Source: an uncultured Bacteroidales bacterium (lineage in GTDB: Bacteria > Bacteroidota > Bacteroidia > Bacteroidales > UBA932). From it: 33,700 nucleotides of DNA. Numbering within the stretch: position 1 is the first letter of the stretch; each line of letters starts with the position of its first letter. Below are positions 1-6,962 of this stretch, piece after piece. The notes beneath the pieces are model-generated. The model saw only the letters and a program-made list of their open reading frames with translations, was not told the DNA's origin and did no database searches. The stretch spans positions 1-33,700 of the forward strand of contig ONTQ01000017.1 of the NCBI GenBank assembly GCA_900320795.1, read 5' to 3'. A program made the position numbers and the translations under genes.

Positions 1-83
1 TCCCCACCAAAAATGCAGACCTGCCGCAAAATCACCCTAAACCTGCCACGCATCTCACCTACACCTGGCACCTATCCATTCTG
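1..83. repeat. Left block of degenerate 22-bp tandem repeat (continues off the window edge)
   Basis: Units start at 18 (GACCTGCCGC...), 40 (AACCTGCCAC...) and, more weakly, 62 (CACCTGGCAC...), spaced exactly 22 bp. The first 30 bases match 2389-2418 with one mismatch, and the 40-58 segment recurs at 2450-2468. The block is therefore a direct-repeat partner of the array on the other side of the transposase operon. It is truncated by the window start, so its full length is unknown. No gene is supported in 84-176. Confidence 0.8.
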
Positions 84-176
84 AACAAACCATACGTGCC
101 CTTTGTCAGAGCGAACCCCACTAGACAAACCGTAATGGCTTGTGTTTGGACGATGGCATCAATGTTATGAACCCGT

Positions 177-1133
177 TCAGCTTTCGGGAACTTCTTGCGG
201 TAAAGCGGGTCTCTTCCTGGAAGGCACCAATGAGCGTACAATTTCTCGTGAAAGTTGCAGGCAGCGGGCCAGTTGCGGAATGGTGGTCCGATAACAGCGA
301 TACAGATAGGGCAGCAATTTTGCTTTCATCTCCGGAGTCAGATCGACAATCGTTTTGCGATACCATTTATCGGCCAGGTTGGCAATGATGGCCAGCATCT
401 CTGTGTCGGTATGGCGAATCCTTCTGTTCAGGGCCAGTTGTTGTACCATCTCAGATTTGTTAACACTGCCAATGGTTTTGAGAAAAAATGCTTGCTCGTG
501 ATTGAAAGCACTCTCCAGGTATTCCCAGTCACAGGCACTGGCCGGCTCAATTCCTCCTTCAATGTTGATGAGCCAAGGAACCGGTCTCAGGTCTTCGTGG
601 GTCCTGAAAGTAGCCCTCATCTCCCTTATGGAAAGGGCCGATACCCTTTTGACAGGGGCCTCGCATCGGCCTTGGACAAACATCCCGCGGTAACTGGACC
701 AACGGTAGTCTTCGATTCTACAGTTGGAATCTTCGGCATTTCGCGGTATGTATGCAAGGACATTGCGCACATACCAATCCGAATCCAGGTACCGGATATC
801 CACCGAGGAGCGGGAGAGGATGCTTTTTTCGGAATACTTCCAACTTAGATATTGGGAATGCCGTTTTTTTATCATCTCGCCGGTTTTCAAAGCGGCCTGC
901 ATATCTGGTGCAAGTATGCAGGTGTGCCCGTGATTGGACATTGCAATTTCCATGATAGTCAGGCCGTTATTCTTCCACGCACTTAAATAGAAGGTCTTTT
1001 CCAAATGGTCGAAGTCTTCTTCGTCCCGGCAAAGAAGAACGGATTCCATTCCTTCCATACTGATATGGAACGGGAAAACTCTTGTCATGGTCCCGTCGGG
1101 AAGACGGCGATCGGGCGTTCTAAGAAAAGCCAT
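177..1133 (-). CDS. REP-associated tyrosine transposase (RAYT/Y1-HUH family) with C-terminal helix-turn-helix-like region
   Basis: Predicted single-strand DNA nicking and joining enzyme of the HUH/Y1 (IS200-like) superfamily, 318 residues. The HUH metal site is H68-G-H70 in SNHGHTCIL. The candidate nucleophile is Y128 in VLAYIPRN, followed by the family signature DYRWSSYRG at about 142-149. Residues 160-318 form a long C-terminal extension ending in a helix-turn-helix-like stretch (about 283-303, TTIPQLARCLQLSREIV). The start at 1133 is preferred because it lies 4 bases after the upstream stop codon; an in-frame extension to 1271 would lie inside the upstream gene. Related 22-bp repeat blocks flank the operon, as is usual for RAYT enzymes and the REP repeats they are thought to mobilise. 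Family assignment is from motifs; activity and the repeat-enzyme link are inferred. The region looks more AT-rich than the core genes. Confidence 0.85.
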   Translation of the reverse strand: MAFLRTPDRRLPDGTMTRVFPFHISMEGMESVLLCRDEEDFDHLEKTFYLSAWKNNGLTIMEIAMSNHGHTCILAPDMQAALKTGEMIKKRHSQYLSWKYSEKSILSRSSVDIRYLDSDWYVRNVLAYIPRNAEDSNCRIEDYRWSSYRGMFVQGRCEAPVKRVSALSIREMRATFRTHEDLRPVPWLINIEGGIEPASACDWEYLESAFNHEQAFFLKTIGSVNKSEMVQQLALNRRIRHTDTEMLAIIANLADKWYRKTIVDLTPEMKAKLLPYLYRCYRTTIPQLARCLQLSREIVRSLVPSRKRPALPQEVPES

Positions 1134-1137
1134 ATTG

Positions 1138-1581
1138 TCAGGATGGCTTTTTGGGGCCGATTGAAATACTTGTGCCCAAAGGGAACATAAAGGCAGAAGG
1201 ATCGCCGAGTGAAACAGGCCGGATGACACGGGAGGGGTCAAACCCGTAGGGCTTTTTAAGATTGTCTGCAAACTTTTCGTAATGAGGAATATAACTGAAC
1301 ATCAAAGTGCTCCATAGCTCTTCGGCATTGTCGTACGGTTGGGCGCATGCAATGATTTCTGCCATCGAAAGATAACGGATGGCCTTGGAGATATGAAGGT
1401 TATGATTTCCCCAGATTTCTTCAATTACGGAGGAAATGGTTTTCCGGAACAATTCATCCATTTCTTTGGCGTGCTTTTTCTTGTCTTTGGGCGGATTTTC
1501 AATCTCATCGGCAAAGGTGAAATCGGTGCTGATGTGCAGTTGGCCGTTCTCGTCCATAAGTACTTCTAAAAACTTTTTCAT
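1138..1581 (-). CDS. Hypothetical protein, middle gene of the RAYT operon
   Basis: A 147-residue protein whose family I do not recognise. It has no signal peptide and no membrane segment. It begins with a hydrophobic beta-hairpin-like stretch (residues 1-22, MKKFLEVLMDENGQLHIS then TDF) that resembles the first 21 residues of the preceding HRDC protein (MQTLLNITLQPDGTPLVT then SDF). A charged linker follows at about 28-45, then a probable helical segment (46-110) and a Gly/Pro-rich tail. The start overlaps the HRDC stop as ATGA (1578-1581) and the stop is 4 bases before the transposase start, so all three genes look co-translated. A role as an accessory DNA-binding or partner protein for the transposase is inferred from context only. 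Confidence 0.7.
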   Translation of the reverse strand: MKKFLEVLMDENGQLHISTDFTFADEIENPPKDKKKHAKEMDELFRKTISSVIEEIWGNHNLHISKAIRYLSMAEIIACAQPYDNAEELWSTLMFSYIPHYEKFADNLKKPYGFDPSRVIRPVSLGDPSAFMFPLGTSISIGPKKPS

Positions 1582-1961
1582 AGGCCCAGTTCTTCTTGCG
1601 TCAAAGATTCTTCCACAATGCGAAGGATGTCTTCTCCATAGCGTTCATAAAGAATATTTCCGAAGCCGCGAATGGCCAGTAATTCTTCGGCCGATAGGGG
1701 AGCGGCATCCGAAATGGTCAGCAGCGTCCGGTTGGTAAGGATGATAAAGGCCGATAGTTTCAGTTCCTTTGCCTTCTCCCGCCGCCATTGGATAAGATTT
1801 TCCTTCAAGGTAGGATGATTGCTCTCGCAATCTTCCAGTCGGACGGGCCCTTTTGCCCATTGTTTCAGTTTTTCCGTTTTTTTGACCTCAATGGAAAAAA
1901 AGTCGCTGGTTACAAGCGGTGTTCCGTCAGGTTGCAGGGTAATGTTTAAAAGTGTTTGCAT
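1578..1961 (-). CDS. Small HRDC-domain protein, first gene of the RAYT operon
   Basis: Residues about 52-118 match the HRDC fold found at the C-terminus of RecQ helicases and RNase D, an auxiliary nucleic-acid-binding domain. The pattern is LKENLIQWRREKAKEL, AFIILTNRTLLTISDAAP, LSAEELLAIRGFGNILYERYG and a final DILRIVEE helix. No helicase or nuclease domain is present, so this is a stand-alone HRDC protein of 127 residues from ATG 1961. Alternative in-frame starts are ATG 1973 and TTG 1985. ATG 1961 is preferred because its N-terminus then aligns with the next gene's N-terminus. It overlaps that gene by ATGA. No convincing TAnnTTTG box was found upstream. The HRDC call is confident; the proposed function (binding single-stranded or hairpin DNA for the transposase) is inferred. 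Confidence 0.8.
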   Translation of the reverse strand: MQTLLNITLQPDGTPLVTSDFFSIEVKKTEKLKQWAKGPVRLEDCESNHPTLKENLIQWRREKAKELKLSAFIILTNRTLLTISDAAPLSAEELLAIRGFGNILYERYGEDILRIVEESLTQEELGL

Positions 1962-1985
1962 AATTCCTGTCATTGTTTTGTGCAA

Positions 1986-2270
1986 AAGACGGAAGAATTA
2001 TCCGTGTAACCAAGGAATAAACGTTTAACTTTAAAAATGGCGTTCAATGGCCACGAGAGGCCGATTTTTCCCGAATACCAAACGGTTGTTTTTTCGTTTT
2101 TTACCATCAAGCAGGCCAAAATGCCCGCCAGACCTTTCTGCAAGGTCTATTATCCGTTTTTTTCTGAGGCTCAAAAATGATTATTCTGTTGTTCTATCAC
2201 TATAAGTCATCCTGGCTTCAGGAAGGAAAGATAAATCCGCTTCCCGCAAGAATATTCTGGCTTACCTAAC
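1986..2270. other. AT-rich intergenic leader upstream of the HRDC-RAYT operon
   Basis: No coding region is supported here. The stretch is AT-rich with several T-runs and one clear hairpin (listed separately at 2130-2163). It should contain the promoter of the minus-strand HRDC-RAYT operon, but no good TAnnTTTG box is visible on that strand. Confidence 0.4.
2130..2163 (+). terminator. Hairpin plus T-run resembling an intrinsic terminator
   Basis: AGACCTT (2130-2136) and AAGGTCT (2142-2148) form a perfect 7-bp stem with a 5-base loop. ATTATCCG and a run of seven Ts follow. The orientation would stop plus-strand transcription, yet no plus-strand gene lies to its left in the window. It may instead shield the operon from read-through or be a structured relic of the nearby repeats. 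Confidence 0.35.
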
Positions 2271-2361
2271 TTTTTGTGCCAGGTCCTATTTGTGTCTGTG
2301 TCAGGTCTGCCGTGCCTTTGCGTCAGGTGTGTGTTTTCTCTCTGACCTGGCACGGCAAAAA
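2271..2361. repeat. Inverted copies of the repeat core (long-loop palindrome)
   Basis: GTGCCAGGTC (2276-2285) is the exact reverse complement of GACCTGGCAC (2344-2353). With a 3-base insertion, the match extends into TTTTTG on the left and CAAAAA on the right. The same left arm, extended to 14 bases (2273-2286), is also perfectly complementary to 2598-2611 inside the tandem array. These inverted copies could form large hairpins in single-stranded DNA, the usual substrate of Y1 transposases. Confidence 0.7.
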
Positions 2362-2388
2362 GCACAGAAGGCCGAAAACCGTTCCCGG

Positions 2389-2679
2389 TCCCCACCAAGA
2401 ATGCAGACCTGCCGCAAAACCACACAAGACCTGCCGCAAAACCGCCCCAAACCTGCCACGCATCTCACTCAGGCCTGCCTCAAAACTACCTTGGACCTGG
2501 CAAAAAGCCGCCCGGACCTGCCTGCCACTCCTGTACCGGGCACAAAACCACCCCAGGTCTGTCCACATCTCACTCAGACCTGTCACAAAACCACGTTGGA
2601 CCTGGCACAAAGTCGCCCCGGACCTGCCACGCATCTCACTCAGACGTGCCCCCCAACCTGCCACAAAACCACCTTTGGA
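2389..2679. repeat. Right block: degenerate 22-bp tandem repeat array, about 12 units
   Basis: Units begin at 2406, 2428, 2450, 2472, 2494, 2515, then with some indels near 2537, 2556, 2577, 2599, 2621 and 2643, and a partial last unit near 2658. The consensus begins GACCTGSCRC and continues AAAACCRC followed by a variable pyrimidine-rich end. Every third or fourth unit has GCATCTCACTCA instead of the AAAACC half (2450, 2556, 2621), so there may be a higher-order repeat. The array starts with the same 30-base lead-in as window positions 1-30. It lies between the HRDC operon and the 3' end of the PlsC-like gene. Long plus-strand open frames through it are artefacts of its composition. Confidence 0.85.
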
Positions 2680-2715
2680 AGCAGAGGCCGGGTGCAGTGG
2701 AAGGGGACAAAAGAA

Positions 2716-3585
2716 TTATTGGCGTTTTTTCTTCGGCCGCAAAAGGGTGGGCTGCAAAAGGGTGAGGCCGTCGTAGAAAGCAGGAAAGGCAAGAAGGGTC
2801 GAGAGAAGAAGCGGCAGGGTCCAGGTCCAAGGGAGGATGAGTCCGAAGATGATGCCCCAGAGAAGGATTGTCGGGGGAAGGAGGAGCAGATGGCAGAGGA
2901 AACGGATGCTGTTGCACCAGGCTTTGTCCCGGACCTTGCGGCACAGAATCTCTGCCGTGCACCAGATCGGAAAACTCAGGAAGGCGGCCAGGGGCCATGC
3001 CAGTAGCATGAGTGGATGGGGTTTTTCCGTTTTCGGCCCTTCCGGCTCCACCATTTCTGCCATGTGAAGTTCGATGAATCCGCGGAGTTCCTGCAACATC
3101 TGCGGTTCGGTCAGACCTTCGTGTTCCCTGATAAAGGCATTGATGTCCAGCGGTGCCCCGTAACGGACTTCGCACGCGCCCCGGTAATGGAAGAAATCCG
3201 TGTAATTGATTCCGGTCGGGACCAGCCAGGTCTGGCGCTTCCGGGCGCTTTTATAGGCAATACTCTCATAGTTCTCGCTGACGTGCTCCAGCCCGTCCCT
3301 TTCCCGGACCATCGGCAGGATGCGCAGAAAGTGAAGAATACGGGCGACTGCGGGCTTGCGAAAAATATCGGCCCTGGCGCCGAATACGGTGGCTTCCTTC
3401 CGTCCGGAGAGGATCACCAGCGCATCCATGAGGGTATTGGTATGATTGGGAGCGAGTAATACGGCTCCGTCCAAAGGAAGGTCTGCGCCCCGGTAGCGTA
3501 GAAAACGGTAACTATTCTCCGTGCACCAATCTACATAGGGCCGGAGAAAAGCATAGAGGCGGTCATGCTCCCAAATCTCAGCCAT
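2716..3585 (-). CDS. PlsC-like lysophospholipid acyltransferase family protein, apparently lacking the EG block
   Basis: Membrane acyltransferase of the PlsC/LPLAT superfamily, which transfers acyl groups to glycerolipids at the inner membrane. The catalytic block is APNHTNTLMDAL, with H48 and D54, in the spacing I recall for Bacteroidota homologues. It is followed by GARADIFRKP and FLRILPMVRERDG. C-terminal residues about 192-282 hold several hydrophobic segments. Between RERDG (residue 98) and LVPTGINYTDF (121) only about 20 residues remain, and the usual PEG (block III, phosphate-binding) motif with its surrounding roughly 50 residues is missing. The frame is intact, so this is a probable in-frame deletion or a degenerate enzyme. 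Its start overlaps the transporter stop by 8 bases, so it is the last gene of a three-gene operon. Confidence 0.75.
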   Translation of the reverse strand: MAEIWEHDRLYAFLRPYVDWCTENSYRFLRYRGADLPLDGAVLLAPNHTNTLMDALVILSGRKEATVFGARADIFRKPAVARILHFLRILPMVRERDGLEHVSENYESIAYKSARKRQTWLVPTGINYTDFFHYRGACEVRYGAPLDINAFIREHEGLTEPQMLQELRGFIELHMAEMVEPEGPKTEKPHPLMLLAWPLAAFLSFPIWCTAEILCRKVRDKAWCNSIRFLCHLLLLPPTILLWGIIFGLILPWTWTLPLLLSTLLAFPAFYDGLTLLQPTLLRPKKKRQ

Positions 3586-4525
3586 TCTTTCTGCTCCTGT
3601 TGAAGATAGTGGCTACGGTAAGGCCGGAAACGATATGCCAGATTCCCCCCCAGGCGGTGATTACCAGCATGCCGCCATGGGGCGGGAAGCCGGCGAAAAG
3701 GCTTGTTCCCAGCATCAGGGCCAGGCCCAGGCCGCTGTTCTGGATTCCGGTCTCGATGGTGAGCGTGCGACGGTCCCGAAAAGGCACTTTTCCCAAGGTG
3801 CCTACGCCGAAGCCAATGCCAAGTGCCAGCAGGTTGTGGATGAGCACGACCAGGAAAATATACTTGACACTGATGAGGAAAGCATTGATGTTGCTGCTGA
3901 ACGAAAGCACCACCATGGCGATGAAAATGAGGATGGAGAGCCATTGGAGGGGCTTTTTTAGCGCTTCGGCCACTTTGGGAAGGTAGTGGCTGGTGAGGAT
4001 GCCCAGCACCAGCGGAATGCCCAGCAGGATGAAGATGGTCTTGAAGACATCCCAGAGCGGAATCACCAGGGTAGGAATGGTCCCGGCTACGCCCGCGCTA
4101 TGAAGATACACGGTTCCCCATGCCCAGAAATTAAAGGGCGTCAGGAACACCGCAAGGGCTGTGGAGATCGCCGTCAGCGAAACGGACAATTCAACATTGG
4201 CCTTGGCCAGGGAGCTCATGAAGTTGGAAATATTACCGCCGGGGCAGGCGGCCACCAGAATCATCCCAAGACCCATCATGGGAGAAATCCATCCCGTGAG
4301 GAGGATGGCCAACAGGCAGGTAAAGGCCGGCAGCAGCACCAACTGGCAGAGCATGCCCAGAAGCACACTCTTGGGCTTTTTGAATACCTCTACAAAGATA
4401 CCGGGCTTGATGCCCAGGGCTACGCCATACATCACGAAGGCGAGGATGATGTTGATGGTGTTCATCCCGCCTGCGTTCAGCTGTACCTGAATGCTGTCTA
4501 TGGTCTGGATTACTTCTTGGGTCAT
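3578..4525 (-). CDS. BASS (bile acid:sodium symporter) family transporter
   Basis: Integral inner-membrane protein of 315 residues with about nine or ten hydrophobic segments, as expected for the SBF/BASS family of sodium-coupled organic-anion carriers. Family hallmarks are the ACPGGNISNFMSSLAKANVELS segment (given here as positions about 86-107) and ETGIQNSGLGLAL near the C-terminal third, both around the sodium-binding crossover. ATG 4525 is chosen because it lies 4 bases after the upstream stop; longer frames to 4627 run into the upstream gene. The substrate cannot be told from sequence; bile acids, pantoate and keto acids are known for various members. It is co-transcribed with the PCMD protein and the acyltransferase. 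Confidence 0.88.
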   Translation of the reverse strand: MTQEVIQTIDSIQVQLNAGGMNTINIILAFVMYGVALGIKPGIFVEVFKKPKSVLLGMLCQLVLLPAFTCLLAILLTGWISPMMGLGMILVAACPGGNISNFMSSLAKANVELSVSLTAISTALAVFLTPFNFWAWGTVYLHSAGVAGTIPTLVIPLWDVFKTIFILLGIPLVLGILTSHYLPKVAEALKKPLQWLSILIFIAMVVLSFSSNINAFLISVKYIFLVVLIHNLLALGIGFGVGTLGKVPFRDRRTLTIETGIQNSGLGLALMLGTSLFAGFPPHGGMLVITAWGGIWHIVSGLTVATIFNRSRKNG

Positions 4526-4529
4526 GGTT

Positions 4530-5273
4530 TCAGTAATTGAATTGCAGTTCGTCAAGGTAAAGGATGCTTTCGCTGCTCCCGGTGAAAAACTCTCCCATGC
4601 GGCTGGAGAGGGCCGATATATAAACATAGGTAGGAGTGGCGTTGCTCCGATAGTCGATTTTCAGTTCAAAGGGAATATATCCCGCGCTGTCTTCTTTCAG
4701 TGTAAGGCAGGCATAACCAATCAGGGCAGGGTCCTGCGTGGCCGGTGTGCTGGGACCGTCGTTGGAAATGAAATGCTGGCGCTGTTTCCAGCCATAAAGG
4801 GCGATTTCAAGCTGTCCCTGGTCCTGTTGCCCCTTCAGGGATGCATGGGCGTCATCGGCAAAATCAATGGTGCCGGGCCGATAATGATAATACCCCGAAA
4901 GGCTTTTGGGCCGACTGTGGAAAGGAGTCCCGTTATACATTTCCGCCCCGGAGAACTTGACCACGCGGACGAATTCCCCGGTGAACAGGTTTCCGGTGAG
5001 GAAAGCCCAGACCAGTTTGCGGCTGACGATTTTGGCGGCCGCTTTTCCGGCTCCGGACACAGCCACGTGTTCATATTCCGGGACGGTGGAATTGATGCGG
5101 AGGATGCTGGTCCCGGGGTTCGTGGTGGCCCATATGCTTTCTTCCTTCTTGGATGAGGGGTACCAGGTACCTCTGACCTTGGACCATTGGTCGAATCCCA
5201 TATTGTCAAGCTGTTCCTGGGCCAGAAGGCTGCAGGACACAAATAGTAGCATGGCAGTGAGGACCTTTCTCAT
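4530..5273 (-). CDS. Secreted PCMD-domain protein (putative carbohydrate metabolism domain)
   Basis: A 247-residue exported protein with a signal peptide (MRKVLTAMLLFVSCSLLAQ, probable cleavage near residue 19). The rest matches the beta-sandwich PCMD family common in Bacteroidota: FDQWSKVRGTWYPSS, NLFTGEFVRVVKFSGAEMYNGTPF, RPKSLSGYYHYRPG and a C-terminal LYLDELQFNY strand. The family is suspected of carbohydrate binding or processing at the cell surface, but its activity is not established. It is first in an operon with a BASS transporter and a PlsC-like protein, and is divergent from the GH20 hexosaminidase across a 63-bp promoter region. Confidence 0.8.
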   Translation of the reverse strand: MRKVLTAMLLFVSCSLLAQEQLDNMGFDQWSKVRGTWYPSSKKEESIWATTNPGTSILRINSTVPEYEHVAVSGAGKAAAKIVSRKLVWAFLTGNLFTGEFVRVVKFSGAEMYNGTPFHSRPKSLSGYYHYRPGTIDFADDAHASLKGQQDQGQLEIALYGWKQRQHFISNDGPSTPATQDPALIGYACLTLKEDSAGYIPFELKIDYRSNATPTYVYISALSSRMGEFFTGSSESILYLDELQFNY

Positions 5274-5292
5274 CGGTAATAAGTATAATATG

Positions 5293-5300
5293 CAAAAATA
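5293..5300 (-). promoter_or_regulatory. -7 promoter box for the PCMD operon
   Basis: On the minus strand this reads TATTTTTG, matching the Bacteroidota consensus TAnnTTTG. It ends 19 nt before the start codon. A TTTG that could serve as -33 lies 22 nt upstream. Confidence 0.6.
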
Positions 5301-5312
5301 CTATTTTTTTTG

Positions 5313-5320
5313 TATATTTG
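5313..5320 (+). promoter_or_regulatory. -7 promoter box for the GH20 hexosaminidase
   Basis: TATATTTG is a perfect TAnnTTTG match and ends 16 nt before ATG 5337. No clear -33 TTTG is seen. Confidence 0.65.
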
Positions 5321-5336
5321 GGCAAAAGGAATCATC

Positions 5337-6962
5337 ATGAAAAGACGCTTTCTTTCTGCTTTATGTGCTCTCGCGCTTTTTTCTTGCCAGGAAAAAACTA
5401 TCGTTACGGGCAGCTGGGACATGTCTCCTGCCCTTCGTACGCTCTCCGAAACGGATGAATCTTTTTTGTTGAACGCCGGCACCACCATTGAGGCCGATGA
5501 GGCCTTGCAGGATGCGGCTGGAGCCCTCTCCACCCTTCTGGAACCGTATGTCGGCCGTGCGCTTCCCCTGAAGGCGGGCCGGCATTCGCTGGTCCTCCGC
5601 CTGGATGAAACGCTGGGTGAAGGCCTGAAGCCGTTCCAGAAAGAAGAGTGTTATTCGCTTGAGGTAACGGCCGATAAGGTGGTATTGACGGCCGTTACCA
5701 CCCTTGGGGCTTTTCATGGCGTCCAGACGTTGGCAAAGGCGCTTCCTGCGTTATGGCAGGCGGGTGCGTGTGCTGCTCTGCCGGGCGGTAAGGTCATGGA
5801 CTATCCGGAGTATCCCTACCGGGCTTTTATGCTGGACTGCGGACGTCATTTCTTTCCGGTCTCTACGGTGAAGAAAGTCATTGATATCCTGGCCCTTCAT
5901 CAACTGAATACGTTTCACTGGCATCTCTCGGAAGATCAGGGATGGCGTCTTGAGATTAAAAAATATCCGCGCTTGACGGAGGTGGGCTCCAGGCGGGCCG
6001 GCAGTCCGGTGCCGGGCCGGGAAGGGCATGACGGCGTTCCCGTCAGCGGTTTCTATACCCAGGAGGAAGCCCGCGAAGTGGTGGCCTACGCCGCCGCCCG
6101 CGGCATAGAGGTGATTCCGGAGATCGACCTTCCCGGCCACATGAAGGCGGCCCTGGCGTCCTATCCCGAGTTGGGCTGCACCGGCGGCCCTTATGAGGTG
6201 GCCTGCGAATACGGCGTCCTGGACGACGTACTCTGCGCCGGCCGGAAAGAGACGCTGCAGTTCGTCTGTGACGTACTCGATGAAGTGATGGACATTTTCC
6301 CTTCCCGCTACATCCATCTGGGCGGAGACGAGTGCCCCAAAGTGCGCTGGGAAGCCTGTCCCCGCTGTCAGGCCCAGATTCGCTTCCTTGGCCTGAAGAG
6401 TCAGGGAAAACGCACCCGGGAAGAGTTGCTGCAGTCCTGGTTCATGGATCAGGTGAGTACCTATGTGGAAGCCCATGGCCGGAGGAGCATTGCCTGGAAC
6501 GACGTGCTGGTGGACTGGGGCAATGATGTCATCGGGGCGCCCTCAAAGAAAACCGTGATGGCCGGATGGATGCGTCCCGTCTCTACGGAAATCGCTGTCC
6601 GGGAGGGCTATGATGCCATTTTCTGCCCGGTAGGGCATCTGTATCTGAGTAGCCGCGAAGGAAATGAGCTTCGGGGCGAGGCCTATCTGCGCCGAGTATT
6701 TGATGCTCCCCTCCCTGCCTTGCAGGCCGATGAAAAGTTCCATATCCTGGGCGTCGAGGCTTGTATCTGGAGCGAGTGGGTAGATCAGGAAGACCTCCTC
6801 CTCTGGGAACTCCTGCCCCGTCTGGCCCTTGTCTCCGATCTCCAGTGGGGCGACCCCGCTGCCCGTGATTTCAAAGCGATGCTGCCGCGCCTGGAACGCA
6901 TGCAACAGTTATATACCGCTCGCGGCTGGAAATGGAACGAGGCCGCCGCTACCCTTCAATGA
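5337..6962 (+). CDS. GH20 beta-N-acetylhexosaminidase, lipoprotein
   Basis: Glycoside hydrolase of family 20, 541 residues, predicted to remove terminal GlcNAc/GalNAc from glycans outside the cytoplasm. It has a lipoprotein signal with lipobox LFSC (C17). A GH20 N-terminal alpha/beta domain spans about 45-155. The catalytic barrel starts at YRAFMLDCGRHFFP (161-174), followed by NTFHWHLSEDQGWRLEIK and PEIDLPGHM. The catalytic Asp-Glu pair is D331-E332 in HLGGDECPKVRW. Substrate-assisted catalysis through the 2-acetamido group is established for this family. ATG 5337 is chosen because the lipobox then sits at the normal distance and the -7 box lies upstream; an earlier TTG at 5310 would overlap the promoter. 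The 3' end overlaps the convergent metallo-hydrolase gene by 14 bp. Confidence 0.93.
   Translation: MKRRFLSALCALALFSCQEKTIVTGSWDMSPALRTLSETDESFLLNAGTTIEADEALQDAAGALSTLLEPYVGRALPLKAGRHSLVLRLDETLGEGLKPFQKEECYSLEVTADKVVLTAVTTLGAFHGVQTLAKALPALWQAGACAALPGGKVMDYPEYPYRAFMLDCGRHFFPVSTVKKVIDILALHQLNTFHWHLSEDQGWRLEIKKYPRLTEVGSRRAGSPVPGREGHDGVPVSGFYTQEEAREVVAYAAARGIEVIPEIDLPGHMKAALASYPELGCTGGPYEVACEYGVLDDVLCAGRKETLQFVCDVLDEVMDIFPSRYIHLGGDECPKVRWEACPRCQAQIRFLGLKSQGKRTREELLQSWFMDQVSTYVEAHGRRSIAWNDVLVDWGNDVIGAPSKKTVMAGWMRPVSTEIAVREGYDAIFCPVGHLYLSSREGNELRGEAYLRRVFDAPLPALQADEKFHILGVEACIWSEWVDQEDLLLWELLPRLALVSDLQWGDPAARDFKAMLPRLERMQQLYTARGWKWNEAAATLQ

Noticed and set aside
1134-1271. N-terminal extension of the transposase to 1271
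   Set aside because: It would overlap the upstream coupled gene by 134 bases and adds residues unlike the family; ATG 1133 next to the upstream stop is better.
1-2679. CRISPR array
   Set aside because: Units are contiguous 22-bp repeats with no spacers of unique sequence, and no cas genes are present.
2276-3006. Two long plus-strand open frames through the repeat array
   Set aside because: They consist of frame-shifted translations of the 22-bp repeat followed by antisense of the PlsC-like gene. No promoter, no recognisable domain.
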